Below are positions 15,516-31,052 of a stretch of 64,000 nt of DNA, one piece after another. The stretch comes from Hippophae tibetana (taxonomy: Eukaryota; Streptophyta; Magnoliopsida; Rosales; Elaeagnaceae): the NCBI GenBank assembly GCA_037013495.1, contig CM072810.1:74508449-74572448 (forward strand), written 5' to 3'. Under the pieces are notes generated by a model that saw only the letters and a program-made list of their open reading frames with translations, made no database searches and was not told the origin of the DNA. The stretch's first letter is position 1. Each line of letters begins with the position of its first letter. The position numbers and the translations under genes were made by a program.

Positions 15516-17343
15516 GTTAGGGATCAAGACTGTGTTTAAAAATATTCTAAATTTCCCTATATCCAACAAATATTCTCTAGATCAGTGAAATATTCAAATG
15601 ACCGTTTATAAAGAATAGATTTGGAATATCTAATGGAACGGTTAATTTTTGAAGAAATTATATTTGTTCTATTTACTTATGCGCCTCTTATGTTTAGCGA
15701 TTTTTTTTACTGAATTGTGGAATTTAATTTTTCTTATTTATCACCATTATTTTTACGCTTTTATTATTTACGGATGGATTAAGCAAATTTCATAACTAAA
15801 TATCCTCACTATGCTTGCATTACGTCTTGGGTTTTGTTGCTTCTATAAGAAAACAACAACCCTTTGATGGAGGAAGAACTAGTATTAATAATGAAAATAT
15901 TTTTTACCAAGCTTTCTACTTTTCTTCCTAGGGTTCTTGATATAATGCCTAGATTCGACACATCAAAGCGAGTGATCATTATCTTTTGGCAACAAAAGTT
16001 TGCAGTTTATGGACTTATTGGTGTTGTTTTCGTCTGTGGATTTCATTTCGTAGTTCTTTTTTAAATCTTCGTCTCTTATTCTTGATCTTTATTTCTACGC
16101 TCAATCAATCTATGTTATTCATAAAAACAATTGTGGGAAAACCAAGATGGGTTCTACTGTTTACAGTATTGAAAAAAGAACATTTGATAAATCAGAGTTC
16201 CAATTTTACCCGATATTACCTTTGACTCGGGTGTCGAAACTTTTAATATTATATATCAAATCGAAGCTTGTAAATATTCCTATAATCAGAGCATGGATTC
16301 CAAAGAATATTATTTTTTGAAATCAAATTCAACCGTTTATATCACCTACCAAAGTTTAAAATTTTGGTCTCACCTATTCCGTTTTTTTTTTCTTTCTGTT
16401 TTTTTCAATGCCACTATAAGAGCAATTGAGTTAGGGATCAAGACTGTGTTTAAAAATATTCTAAATTTCCCTATATCCAACAAATATTCTCTAGATCAGT
16501 GAAATATTCAAATGACCGTTTATAAAGAATAGATTTGGAATATCTAATGGAACGGTTAATTTTTGAAGAAATTATATTTGTTCTATTTACTTATGCGCCT
16601 CTTATGTTTAGCGATTTTTTTTTACTGAATTGTGGAATTTAATTTTTCTTATTTATCACCATTATTTTTACGCTTTTATTATTTACGGATGGATTAAGCA
16701 AATTTCATAACTAAATATCCTCACTATGCTTGCATTACGTCTTGGGTTTTGTTGCTTCTATAAGAAAACAACAACCCTTTGATGGAGGAAGAACTAGTAT
16801 TAATAATGAAAATATTTTTTACCAAGCTTTCTACTTTTCTTCCTAGGGTTCTTGATATAATGCCTAGATTCGACACATCAAAGCGAGTGATCATTATCTT
16901 TTGGCAACAAAAGTTTGCAGTTTATGGACTTATTGGTGTTGTTTTCGTCTGTGGATTTCATTTCGTAGTTCTTTTTTAAATCTTCGTCTCTTATTCTTGA
17001 TCTTTATTTCTACGCTCAATCAATCTATGTTATTCATAAAAACAATTGTGGGAAAACCAAGATGGGTTCTACTGTTTACAGTATTGAAAAAAGAACATTT
17101 GATAAATCAGAGTTCCAATTTTACCCGATATTACCTTTGACTCGGGTGTCGAAACTTTTAATATTATATATCAAATCGAAGCTTGTAAATATTCCTATAA
17201 TCAGAGCATGGATTCCAAAGAATATTATTTTTTGAAATCAAATTCAACCGTTTATATCACCTACCAAAGTTTAAAATTTTCGTCTCACCTATTCCGTTTT
17301 TTTTTCTTTCTGTTTTTTTCAATGCCACTATAAGAGCAATTGA
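15516..17343. repeat. Recent tandem duplication of one monomer (units 18 and 19)
   Basis: Two consecutive 914-bp units share private variants: GATCAAGACTGTG, GACCGTTTATAAAG, TATCACCATTATT, CTATGCTTGCATT and CAACCCTTTGATGG. They are nearly identical; I see a T-tract length change and a GGTCTC to CGTCTC change near the end of the second copy. Unit 20 (17344 onward) retains only part of the set. The pattern is what a single-unit unequal exchange would leave. Confidence 0.85.
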
Positions 17344-20300
17344 GTTAGGGATCAAGACTATGTTTAAAAATATTATAAATTTCCCTATATCCAACAAATA
17401 TTCTCTAGATCAGTGAAATATTCAAATGACCGTTTATAAAGAATAGATTTGGAATATCTAATGGAACGGTTAATTTTTGAAGAAATTATATTTGTTCTAT
17501 TTACTTATGCGCCTCTTATGTTTAGCGATTTTTTTTTACTGAATTGTGGAATTTAATTTTTCTTATTTATCACCATTATTTTTACGCTTTTATTATTTAC
17601 GGATGGATTAAGCAAATTTCATAACTAAATATCCTCACTATGGTTGCATTACGTCTTGGGTTTTGTTGCTTCTATAAGAAAACAACAACCTTTTGGTGGA
17701 GGAAGAACTAGTATTAATAATGAAAATATTTTTTACCAAGCTTTCTACTTTTCTTCCTAGTGTTCTTGATATAATTCCTAGATTCGACACATCAAAGCGA
17801 GTGATCATTATCTTTTGGCAACAAAAGTTTGCGGTTTACGGACTTATTGGTGTTGTTTTCGTCTATGGATTTCATTTTATAGTTCTTTTTTAAATCTTCG
17901 TCTCTTATTCTTGATCTTTATTTCTATGCTCAATCAATCTATGTTATTCATAAAAACAATTGTGGGAAAAACAAGATGGGTTCTACTGTTTACAGTATTT
18001 AAAAAAGAAAATTTGATAAATCAGAGTTCCAATTTTACACGGCATTACTTTTGACTCGTTTGTCGAAACGTTTAATATTATATATGAATTCGAAGCTTGT
18101 AAATATTCCTATAATCAGAGCATGGATTCCTAAGAATATAATTTTTTGAAATCCAATTCAACCGTTTATATCACCTACCAAAGTTAAATATTTTGGTCTC
18201 ACCTATTCCGTTTTTTTTTCTTTCTGTTTTTTTCAATGCCACTATAAGAGCAATTGAGTTAGGGATCAAGAGTGTGTTTAAAAATATTCTAAATTTCCCT
18301 ATATCCAACAAATATTCTCTAGATCAGTGAAATATTCAAATGACCCTTTACAAAGAATATATTTGAAATATCTAATGGAACGGTTAATTTTTGAAGAAAT
18401 TATATTTGTTCTATTTACTTATGGGCCTCTTATGTTTTGCGATTTTTTTTACTGAATTGTGTAATTTAATTTTTCTTATTTATCACAAGTATTTTTACGC
18501 TTTTATTATTTACGGATGGATTAAGCAAATTTCATAACTAAATATCCTCACTATGGTTGCATTACGTCTTGGGTTTTGTTGCTTCTATAAGAAAACAACA
18601 ACCTTTTGATGGAGGAAGAACTAGTATAAATAATGAAAATATTTTTTACCAAGCTTTCTACTTTTCTTCCTAGGGTTCTTGATATAATGCCTAGATTCGA
18701 CACATCAAAGCGAGTGATCATTATCTTTTGGCAACAAAAGGTTGCGGTTTACGGACTTATTGGTGTTGTTTTCGTCTATGGATTTCATTTCGTAGTTCTT
18801 TTTTAAATCTTCGTCTCTTATTCTTGATCTTTATTTCTACGCTCAATCAATCTATGTTATTCATAAAAACAATTGTGGGACAAACAAGATGGGTTCTACT
18901 GTTTACAGTATTTAAAAAAGAAAATTTGATAAATCATAGTTCCAATTTTACACGGCATTACTTTTGACTCGCTTGTCGAAACGTTTAATATTATATATCA
19001 AATCGAAGCTTGTAAATATTCCTATAATCAGAGCATGGATTCCTAAGAATATTATTTTTTGAAATCAAATTCAACCGTTTATATCACCTACCAAAGTTTA
19101 AAATTTTGGTCTCACCTATTCCGTTTTTTTTTCTTTCGGTTTTTTTCAATGCCACTATAAGAGCAATTGAGTTAGGGATCAAGAGTGTGTTTAAAAATAT
19201 TCTAAATTTCCCTATATCCAACAAATATTCTCTAGATCAGTGAAATATTCAAATGACCGTTTATAAAGAATAGATTTGGAATATCTAATGGAACGGTTAA
19301 TTTTTGAAGAAATTATATTTGTTCTATTTACTTATGTGCCTCTTATGTTTAGCGATTTTTTTTTACTGAATTGTGGAATTTAATTTTTCTTATTTATCAT
19401 AAGTATTTTTACGCTTTTATTATTTACGGATGGATTAAGCAAATTTCATAACTAAATATCCTCACTATGGTTGCATTACGTCTTGGGTTTTGTTGCTTCT
19501 ATAAGAAAACAACAACCTTTTGATGGAGGAAGAACTAGTATAAATAATAAAAATATTTTTTACCAAGCTTTGTATTTTTCTTCCTAGGGTTCTTGATATA
19601 ATGCCTAGATTCGACACATCAAAGCGAGTGATCATTATCTTTTGGCAACAAAAGTTTGCAGTTTATGGACTTATTGGTGTTGTTTTCGTCTGTGGATTTC
19701 ATTTCGTAGTTCTTTTTTAAATCTTCATCTCTTATTTTTGATCTTTATTTCTATGCTCAATAAATCTAAGTTCTTCATAAAACCAATTGGGGAAAAACAA
19801 GATGGGTTCTACTGTTTACAGTATTGAAAAAAGAACATTTGATAAATCAGAGTTCCAATTTTACCCGATATTACTTTTGACTCGGGTGTCGAAACATTTA
19901 ATATTATATATCAAATCGAAGCTTGTAAATATTCCTAAACTCAGAGCATGGATTCCTAAGAATATTATTTTTTTGAAATCAAATTCAATCGTTTATATCA
20001 CGTACTAAAGTTAAATATTTTCGTCTCGCCAATTTCGTTTTTTTTTCTTTCGGTTTTTTTCAATGCCACTATAAGAGAAATTGAGTTAGGGATCAAGAGT
20101 GTGTTTAAAAATATTCTAAATTTCCCTATATCCAACAAATATTCTCTAGATCAGTGAAATATTCTAATGACCCTTTACAAAGAATAGATTTGGAATATCT
20201 AATGGAACGGTTAATTTTTGAAGAAATTATATTTGTTCTATTTACTTATGTCCCTCTTATGTTTAGCGATATTTTTTACTAAATTGTGGAATTTAATTTT

Positions 20301-23300
20301 TCTTATTTATCACAAGTATTTTTACGCTTTTATTATTTACGGATGGATTAAGCAAATTTCATAACTAAATATCCTCACTATGGTTGCATTACGTCTTGGG
20401 TTTTGTTGCTTCAATAAGAAAACAACAACCTTTTGATGGAGGAAGAACTAGTATAAATAATGAAAATATTTTTTACCAAGCTTTCTACTTTTCTTCCTAG
20501 GGTTCTTGATATAATGCCTAGATTCGACACATCAAAGCGAGTGATCATTATCTTTTGGCAACAAAAGGTTGCGGTTTACATACTTATTGGTGTTGTTTTC
20601 ATCTATGGATTTCATTTCGTAGTTCTTTTTTAAATCTTCGTCTCTTATTCTTGATCTTTATTTCTACGCTCAATCAATCTATGTTATTCATAAAAACAAT
20701 TGTGGGAAAAACAAGATGGGTTCTACTGTTTACAGTATTTAAAAAAGAAAATTTGATAAATCAGAGTTCCAATTTTACACGGCATTACTTTTGACTCGTT
20801 TGTCGAAACGTTTAATATTATATATCAAATCGAAGCTTGTAAATATTATTATAATCAGAGCATGGATTCCTAAGTATATTATTTTTTGAAATCAAATTCA
20901 ACCGTTTATATCACCTACCAAAGTTTAAAATTTTGGTCTCACCTATTCCGTTTTTTTTTCTTTCGGTTTTTTTCAATGCCACTATAAGAGAAATTGAGTT
21001 AGGGATCAAGAGTGTGTTTAAAAATATTCTAAATTTCCCTATATCCAACAAATATTCTCTAGATCAGTGAAATATTCAAATGACCCTTTACAAAGAATAG
21101 ATTTGGAATATCTAATGGAACGGTTAATTTTTGAAGAAATTATATTTGTTCTATTTACTTATGTGCCTCTTATGTTTTGTGATTTTTTTTACTGAATTGT
21201 GGAATTTAATTTTTCTTATTTATCATAAGTATTTTTACGCTTTTATTATTTACGGATGGATTAAGCAAATTTCATAACTAAATATCCTCACTATGGTTGC
21301 ATTACGTCTTGGGTTTTGTTGCTTCTATAAGAAAACAACAACCTTTTGATGGAGGAAGAACTAGTATTAATAATGAAAATATTTTTTACCAAGCTTTGTA
21401 TTTTTCTTCCTAGGGTTCTTGATATAATGCCTAGATTCGACACATCAAAGCGAGTGATCATTATCTTTTGGCAACAAAAGTTTGCGGTTTACGGACTTAT
21501 TGGTGTTGTTTTCGTCTGTGGATTTCATTTCGTAGTTCTTTTTTAAATCTTCGTCTCTTATTCTTGATCTTTATTTCTACGCTCAATAAATCTATGTTCT
21601 TCATAAAAACAATTGTGGGAAAAACAAGATAGGTTCTACTGTTTACAGTATTTAAAAAAGAAAATTTGATAAATCAGAGTTCGAATTTTACACGGCATTA
21701 CTTTTGACTCGGGTGTCGAAACATTTAATATTATATATAAATCGAAGCTTGTAAATATTACTAAACTCAGAGCATGGATTACTAAGAATATTATTTTTTT
21801 GAAATCAAATTCAATCGTTTATATCACGTACTAAAGTTAAATATTTTCGTCTCACCAATTCCGTTTTTTTTTTCTTTCGGTTTTTTTTCAATGCCACTAT
21901 AAGAGCAATTGAGTTAGGGATCAAGAGTGTGTTTAAAAATATTCTAAATTTCCCTATATCCAACAAATATTCTCAAGATCAGTGAAATATTCTAATGACC
22001 CTTTACAAAGAATAGATTAGGAATATTTAATGGAAAGATTAATTTTGGAAGCAATTATTTTTGTTTTATTTACTTATATCCCCCTTATGTTTAGCGATTT
22101 TTTTTTACTAAATTGTGGACTTTAATTTTTCTTATTTATCACAAGTATTTTTACGCTTTTATTATTTACGGATGGATTAAGCAAATTTCATAACTAAATA
22201 TCCTCACTATGGTTGCATTACGTCTTGGGTTTTGTTGCTTCAATAAGAAAACAACAACCTTTTCATGGAGGAAGAACTAGTATAAATAATGAAAATATTT
22301 TTTACCAAGCTTTCTACTTTTCTTCCTAGGGTTCTTGATATAATGCCTAGATTCGACACATCAAAGCGAGTGATCATTATCTTTTGGCAACAAAAGGTTG
22401 CGGTTTACGGACTTATTGGTGTTGTTTTCGTCTATGGATTTCATTTCGTACTTCTTTTTTAAATCTTCGTCTCTTATTCTTGATCTTTATTTCTACGCTC
22501 AATCAATCTATGTTATTCATAAAAACAATTGTGGGAAAAACAAGATGGGTTCTACTGTTTACAGTATTTAAAAAATAAAATTTGATAAATCAGAGTTCCA
22601 ATTTTACACGGCATTACTTTTGACTCGTTTGTCGAAACGTTTAATATTATATATCAAATCGAAGCTTGTAAATATTCCTATAATCAGAGCATGGATTCCT
22701 AAGAATATTATTTTTTGAAATCAAATTCAACCGTTTATATCACCTACCAAAGTTAAATATTTTGGTCTCACCTATTCCGTTTTTTTTTTCTTTCGGTTTT
22801 TTTCAATGCCACTATAAGAGAAATTGAGTTAGGGATCAAGAGTGTGTTTAAAAATATTCTAAATTTCCCTATATCCAACAAATATTCTCTAGATCAGTGA
22901 AATATTCTAATGACCCTTTACAAAGAATAGATTTGGAAAATCTAATGGAACGGTTAATTTTTGAAGAAATTATATTTGTTCTATTTACTTATGCGCCTCT
23001 TATGTTTAGCGATTTTTTTTTACTGAATTGTGGAATTTAATTTTTCTTATTTATCACAAGTATTTTTACGCTTTTATTATTTACGGATGGATTAAGCAAA
23101 TTTCATAACTAAATATCCTCACTATGGTTGCATTACGTCTTTGGTTTTGTTGCTTCTATAAGAAAAAAACAACCTTTTGATGGAGGAAGAACTAGTATAA
23201 ATAATGAAAATATTTTTTACCAAGCTTTCTACATTTCTTCCTAGGGTTCTTGATATAATGCCTAGATTCGACACATCAAAGCGAGTGATCATTATCTTTT

Positions 23301-23742
23301 GGCAACAAAAGGTTGCGGTTTACGGACTTATTGGTGTTGTTTTCGTCTGTGGATTTCATTTCGTAGTTCTTTTTTAAATCTTCGTCTCTTATTCTTGATC
23401 TTTATTTCTACGCTCAATCAATCTATGTTATTCATAAAAACAATTGTGGGAAAAACAAGATGGGTTCTACTGTTTACAGTATTTAAAAAAGAAAATTTGA
23501 TAAATCAGAGTTCCAATTTTACACGGCATTACTTTTGACTCGTTTGTCGAAACGTTTAATATTATATATCAAATCGAAGCTTGTAAATATTCCTATAATC
23601 AGAGCATGGATTCCTAAGAATATTATTTTTTGAAATCAAATTCAACCGTTTATATCACCTACCAAAGTTTAAAATTTTGGTCTCACCTATTCCGTTTTTT
23701 TTTCCTTTCGGTTTTTTTCAATGCCACTATAAGAGCAATTGA

Positions 23743-26700
23743 GTTAGGGATCAAGAGTGTGTTTAAAAATATTCTAAATTTCCCTATATCCAACAAATAT
23801 TTTCTAGATCAGTGAAATATTCTAATGACCCTTTACAAAGAATAGATTAGGAATATCTAATGGAACGGTTAATTTTTGAAGAAATTATATTTGTTCTATT
23901 TACTTATATCCCCCTTATGTTTAGCGATTTTTTTTTACTAAATTGTGGAATTTAATTTTTCTTATTTATCACAAGTATTTTTACGCTTTTATTATTTACG
24001 GATGGATTAAGCAAATTTCATAACTAAATATCCTCACTATGGTTGCATTACGTCTTGGGTTTTGTTGCTTCTATAAGAAAACAACAACCTTTTGATGGAG
24101 AAAGAACTAGTATAAATAATGAAAATATTTTTTACCAAGCTTTGTATTTTTCTTCCTAGGGTTCTTGATATAATGCCTAGATTCGACACATCAAAGCGAG
24201 TGATCATTATCTTTTGGCAACAAAAGGTTGCGGTTTACGGACTTATTGGTGTTGTTTTCGTCTATGGATTTCATTTCGTAGTTCTTTTTTAAATCTTCGT
24301 CTCTTATTCTTGATCTTTATTTCTACGCTCAATCAATCTATGTTATTCATAAAAACAATTGTGGGAAAAACAAGATGGGTTCTACTGTTTACAGTATTTA
24401 AAAAAGAAAATTTGATAAATCAGAGTTCGAATTTTACACGGCATTACTTTTGACTCGTTTGTCGAAACGTTTAATATTATATATCAAATCGAAGCTTGTA
24501 AATATTCCTATAATCAGAGCATGGATTCCTAAGAATATTATTTTTTGAAATCAAATTCAACCGTTTATATCACCTACCAAAGTTTAAAATTTTGGTCTCA
24601 CCTATTCCGTTTTTTTTTCTTTCGGTGTTTTTCCATGCCACTATAAGAGCAATTGAGTTAGAGATCAAGAGTGTGTTCAAAAATATTCTAAATTTCCCTA
24701 TATCCAACAAATATTCTCTAGATCAGTGAAATATTCTAATGACCCTTTACAAAGAATAGATTTGGAATATCTAATGGAACGGTTAATTTTTGAAGAAATT
24801 ATATTTGTTCTATTTACTTATGTAACTCTTATGTTTAGCGATTTTTTTTACTGAATTGTGGAATTTAATTTTTCTTATTTATCATAAGTATTTTTACGCT
24901 TTTATTATTTACGGATGGATTAAGCAAATTTCATAACTAAATATCCTCACTATGGTTGCATTACGTCTTGGGTTTTGTTGCTTCTATAAGAAAACAACAA
25001 CCTTTTGATGGAGGAAGAACTAGTATAAATAATGAAAATATTTTTTACCAAGCTTTGTATTTTTCTTCCTAGGGTTCTTGATATAATGCCTAGATTCGAC
25101 ACATCAAAGCGAGTGATCATTATCTTTTGGCAACAAAAGGTTGCGGTTTACGGACTTATTGGTGTTGTTTTCGTCTATGGATTTCATTTCGTAGTTCTTT
25201 TTTAAATCTTCGTCTCTTATTCTTGATCTTTATTTCTACGCTCAATCAATCTATGTTATTCATAAAAACAATTGTGGGAAAAACAAGATGGGTTCTACTG
25301 TTTACAGTATTTAAAAAAGAAAATTTGATAAATCAGAGTTCCAATTTTACACGGCATTACTTTTGACTCGTTTGTCGAAACGTTTAATATTATATATCAA
25401 ATCGAAGCTTGTAAATATTCCTAAACTCAGAGCATGGATTCCTAAGAATATTATTTTTTGAAATCAAATTCAACCGTTTATATCACCTACCAAAGTTTAA
25501 AATTTTGGTCTCACCTATTCCGTTTTTTTTTCTTTCGGTGTTTTTTAAATGCCACTATAAGAGCAATTGAGTTAGAGATCAAGAGTGTGTTCAAAAATAT
25601 TCTAAATTTCCCTATATCCAACAAATATTCTCTAGATCAGTGAAATATTCTAATGACCCTTTACAAAGAATAGATTTGGAATATCTAATGGAACGGTTAA
25701 TTTTTGAAGAAATTATATTTGTTCTATTTACTTATGTAACTCTTATGTTTAGCGATTTTTTTTACTGAATTGTGGAATTTAATTTTTCTTATTTATCATA
25801 AGTATTTTTACGCTTTTATTATTTACGGATGGATTAAGCAAATTTCATAACTAAATATCCTCACTATGGTTGCATTACGTCTTGGGTTTTGTTGCTTCAA
25901 TAAGAAAACAACAACCTTTTGATGGAGGAAGAACTAGTATAAATAATGAAAATATTTTTTACCAAGCTTTCTACTTTTCTTCCTAGGGTTCTTGATATAA
26001 TGCCTAGATTCGACACATCAAAGCGAGTGATCATTATCTTTTGGCAACAAAAGTTTGCGGTTTACAGACTTATTGGTGTTGTTTTCGTCTGTGGATTTCA
26101 TTTCGTAGTTCTTTTTTAAATCTTCGTCTCTTATTCTTGATCTTTATTTCTACGCTCAATCAATCTATGTTATTCATAAAAAGAATTGTGGGAAAACCAA
26201 GATGGGTTCTACTGTTTACAGTATTGAAAAAAGAACATTTGATAAATCAGAGTTCCAATTTTACACGGCATTACTTTTGACTCGTTTGTCGAAACGTTTA
26301 ATATTATATGTCAAATCGAAGCTTGTAAATATTCCTATAATCAGAGCATGGATTCCTAAGAATATTATTTTTTGAAATCAAATTCAACCGTTTATATCAC
26401 CTACCAAAGTTTAAAATTTTGGTCTCACCTATTCCGTTTTTTTTTTCTTTCGGTTTTTTTCAATGCCACTATAAGAGCAATTGAGTTAGGAATCAAGATT
26501 GTGTTTAAAAATATTCTAAATTTCCCTATATCCAACAAATATTCTCTAGATCAGTGAAATATTCTAATGACCCTTTACAAAGAATAGATTAGGAATATCT
26601 AATGGAACGGTTAATTTTTGAAGAAATTATATTTGTTCTATTTACTTATGTGCCTCTTGTGTTTAGCGATTTTTTTTTACTGAATTGTGGAATTTAATTT

Positions 26701-29700
26701 TTCTTATTTATCATAAGTATTTTTACGCTTTTATTATTTACGGATGGATTAAGCACATTTCATAACTAAATATCCTCACTATGGTTGCATTACGTCTTGG
26801 GTTTTGTTGCTTGTATAAGAAAAGAACAACCTTTTGATGGAGGAAGAACTAGTATAAATAATGAAAATATTTTTTACCAAGCTTTCTACTTTTCTTCCTA
26901 GGGTTCTTGATATAATGCCTAGATTCGACACATCAAAGCGAGTGATCATTATCTTTTGGCAACAAAAGTTTGCGGTTTACAGACTTATTGGTGTTGTTTT
27001 CGTCTGTGGATTTCATTTCGTAGTTCTTTTTTAAATCTTCGTCTCTTATTCTTGATCTTTATTTCTACGCTCAATCAATCTATGTTATTCATAAAAAGAA
27101 TTGTGGGAAAACCAAGATGGGTTCTACTGTTTACAGTATTGAAAAAAGAACATTTGATAAATCAGAGTTCCAATTTTACACGGCATTACTTTTGACTCGT
27201 TTGTCGAAACGTTTAATATTATATGTCAAATCGAAGCTTGTAAATATTCCTATAATCAGAGCATGGATTCCTAAGAATATTATTTTTTGAAATCAAATTC
27301 AACCGTTTATATCACCTACCAAAGTTTAAAATTTTGGTCTCACCTATTCCGTTTTTTTTTTCTTTCGGTTTTTTTCAATGCCACTATAAGAGCAATTGAG
27401 TTAGGAATCAAGATTGTGTTTAAAAATATTCTAAATTTCCCTATATCCAACAAATATTCTCTAGATCAGTGAAATATTCTAATGACCCTTTACAAAGAAT
27501 AGATTAGGAATATCTAATGGAACGGTTAATTTTTGAAGAAATTATATTTGTTCTATTTACTTATATCCCCCTTATGTTTAGCGATTTTTTTTTACTAAAT
27601 TGTGGAATTTAATTTTTCTTATTTATCACAAGTATTTTTCGCTTTTATTATTTACGGATGGATTAAGCAAATTTCATAACTAAATATCCTCACTATGGTT
27701 GCATTACGTCTTGGGTTTTGTTGCTTCTATAAGAAAACAACAACCTTTTGATGGAGGAAGAACTAGTATAAATAATGAAAATATTTTTTACCAAGCTTTG
27801 TATTTTTCTTCCTTGGGTTCTTGATATAATGCCTAGATTCGACACATCAAAGCGAGTGATTATTATCTTTTGGCAACAAAAGGTTGCGGTTTACGGACTT
27901 ATTGGTGTTGTTTTCGTCTATGGATTTCATTTCGTAGTTCTTTTTTAAATCTTCGTCTCTTATTCTTGATCTTTATTTCTACGCTCAATCAATCTATGTT
28001 ATTCATAAAAACAATTGTGGGAAAAACAAGATGGGTTCTACTGTTTACAGTATTTAAAAAAGAAAATTTGATAAATCAGAGTTCGAATTATACACGGCAT
28101 TACTTTTGACTCGTTTGTCGAAACGTTTAATATTATATATCAAATCGAAGCTTGTAAATATTCCTAAACTCAGAGCATGGATTCCTAAGAATATTATTTT
28201 TTGAAATCAAATTCAACCGTTTATATCACCTACCAAAGTTTAAAATTTTGGTCTCACCTATTCCGTTTTTTTTTCTTTCGGTGTTTTTCCATGCCACTAT
28301 AAGAGCAATTGAGTTAGAGATCAAGAGTGTGTTCAAAAATATTCTAAATTTCCCTATATCCAACAAATATTCTCTAGATCAGTGAAATATTCTAATGACC
28401 CTTTACAAAGAATAGATTTGGAATATCTAATGGAACGGTTAATTTTTGAAGAAATTATATTTGTTCTATTTACTTATGTAACTCTTATGTTTAGCGATTT
28501 TTTTTACTGAATTGTGGAATTTAATTTTTCTTATTTATCATAAGTATTTTTACGCTTTTATTATTTACGGATGGATTAAGCAAATTTCATAACTAAATAT
28601 CCTCACTATGGTTGCATTACGTCTTGGGTTTCGTTGCTTCAATAAGAAAACAACAACCTTTTGATGGAGGAAGAACTAGTATAAATAATGAAAATATTTT
28701 TTACCAACCTTTCTACTTTTCTTCTTAGGGTTCTTGATATAATGCCTAGATTCGATACATCAAAGCGAGTGATCATTATCTTTTGGCAACAAAAGTTTGC
28801 GGTTTACGGACTTATTGGTGTTGTTTTCGTCTGTGGATTTCATTTCGTAGTTCTTTTTTAAATCTTCGTCTCTTATTCTTGATCTTTATTTCTACGCTCA
28901 ATCAATCTATGTTATTCATAAAAAGAATTGTGGGAAAACCAAGATGGGTTCTACTGTTTACAGTATTGAAAAAAGAACATTTGATAAATCAGAGTTCCAA
29001 TTTTACACGGCATTACTTTTGACTCGTTTGTCGAAACGTTTAATATTATATATCAAATCGAAGCTTGTAAATATTCCTAAACTCAGAGCATGGATTCCTA
29101 AGAATATTATTTTTTGAAATCAAATTCAACCGTTTATATCACCTACCAAAGTTTAAAATTTTGGTCTCACCTATTCCGTTTTTTTTCTTTCGGTGTTTTT
29201 CCATGCCACTATAAGAGCAATTGAGTTAGAGATCAAGAGTGTGTTCAAAAATATTCTAAATTTCCCTATATCCAACAAATATTCTCTAGATCAGTGAAAT
29301 ATTCTAATGACCCTTTACAAAGAATAGATTTGGAATATCTAATGGAACGGTTAATTTTTGAAGAAATTATATTTGTTCTATTTACTTATGTAACTCTTAT
29401 GTTTAGCGATTTTTTTTACTGAATTGTGGAATTTAATTTTTCTTATTTATCATAAGTATTTTTACGCTTTTATTATTTACGGATGGATTAAGCAAATTTC
29501 ATAACTAAATATCCTCACTATGGTTGCATTACGTCTTGGGTTTCGTTGCTTCAATAAGAAAACAACAACCTTTTGATGGAGGAAGAACTAGTATAAATAA
29601 TGAAAATATTTTTTACCAACCTTTCTACTTTTCTTCTTAGGGTTCTTGATATAATGCCTAGATTCGATACATCAAAGCGAGTGATCATTATCTTTTGGCA

Positions 29701-31052
29701 ACAAAAGTTTGCGGTTTACGGACTTATTGGTGTTGTTTTCGTCTGTGGATTTCATTTCGTAGTTCTTTTTTAAATCTTCGTCTCTTATTCTTGATCTTTA
29801 TTTCTACGCTCAATCAATCTATGTTATTCATAAAAAGAATTGTGGGAAAACCAAGATGGGTTCTACTGTTTACAGTATTGAAAAAAGAACATTTGATAAA
29901 TCAGAGTTCCAATTTTACACGGCATTACTTTTGACTCGTTTGTCGAAACGTTTAATATTATATGTCAAATCGAAGCTTGTAAATATTCCTATAATCAGAG
30001 CATGGATTCCTAAGAATATTATTTTTTGAAATCAAATTCAACCGTTTATATCACCTACCAAAGTTTAAAATTTTGGTCTCACCTATTCCGTTTTTTTTTT
30101 CTTTCGGTTTTTTTCAATGCCACTATAAGAGCAATTGAGTTAGGAATCAAGAGTGTGTTTAAAAATATTCTAAATTTCCCTATATCCAACAAATATTCTC
30201 TAGATCAGTGAAATATTCTAATGACCCTTTACAAAGAATAGATTAGGAATATCTAATGGAACGGTTAATTTTTGAAGAAATTATATTTGTTCTATTTACT
30301 TATATCCCCCTTATGTTTAGCGATTTTTTTTTACTAAATTGTGGAATTTAATTTTTCTTATTTATCACAAGTATTTTTACGCTTTTATTATTTACGGATG
30401 GATTAAGCAAATTTCATAACTAAATATCCTCACTATGGTTGCATTACGTCTTGGGTTTTGTTGCTTCTATAAGAAAACAACAACCTTTTGATGGAGGAAG
30501 AACTAGTATAAATAATGAAAATATTTTTTACCAAGCTTTGTATTTTTCTTCCTAGGGTTCTTGATATAATGCCTAGATTCGACACATCAAAGCGAGTGAT
30601 CATTATCTTTTGGCAACAAAAGGTTGCGGTTTACGGACTTATTGGTGTTGTTTTCGTCTATGGATTTCATTTCGTAGTTCTTTTTTAAATCTTCGTCTCT
30701 TATTCTTGATCTTTATTTCTACGCTCAATCAATCTATGTTATTCATAAAAACAATTGTGGGAAAAACAAGATGGGTTCTACTGTTTACAGTATTTAAAAA
30801 AGAAAATTTGATAAATCAGAGTTCGAATTTTACACGGCATTACTTTTGACTCGTTTGTCGAAACGTTTAATATTATATATCAAATCGAAGCTTGTAAATA
30901 TTCCTAAACTCAGAGCATGGATTCCTAAGAATATTATTTTTTGAAATCAAATTCAACCGTTTATATCACCTACCAAAGTTTAAAATTTTGGTCTCACCTA
31001 TTCCGTTTTTTTTTCTTTCGGTGTTTTTCCATGCCACTATAAGAGCAATTGA
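23743..31052. repeat. Expanded higher-order repeat, monomer order A-B-C-C-D-E-E-A
   Basis: Monomer types are defined by private markers. B ends with GGTGTTTTTTAAATGCC (25540s). C ends before GGAATCAAG, and the unit after it starts with GGAATCAAGATTGTG (26487, 27402). D carries CCTTGGGTTCTTG with a missing A in ATTTTTCGC (27636, 27810s). E carries TTTCGTTGCTTC and TTCTTAGGG (28630-28740 and 29540-29640). A resembles D but lacks the D-only changes. Units 27-34 read A, B, C, C, D, E, E, A. The next 4-monomer blocks read B-C-D-E, so this stretch looks like the same repeat with single-unit duplications of C and E and an interposed A. Adjacent C copies and adjacent E copies are almost identical; both E copies share TTCGATACATC, absent from later E copies. 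Confidence 0.8.

Larger units (their letters stand above)
1..23742. repeat. Left sub-block of the array: mixed, less homogenised monomers (units 1-26)
   Basis: Units here carry different combinations of two alternative versions at two places in the monomer. Block X follows the ACTTTTGACTCG-like sequence and reads either CTAAACTCAGAGC...CAATCG...CACGTA or ATAATCAGAGC...CAACCG...CACCTA. Block Y follows ATCTAATGGA and reads either AGATTAATTTTGGAAGC or CGGTTAATTTTTGAAGA. Units 1-3 are mostly of the first type, units 13-19 mostly of the second, and units 10-12 and 25 alternate. Apart from local duplications (units 10/11 and 18/19) no regular multi-monomer period is visible. Boundaries of this block were set by where the regular higher-order pattern begins. 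Confidence 0.7.
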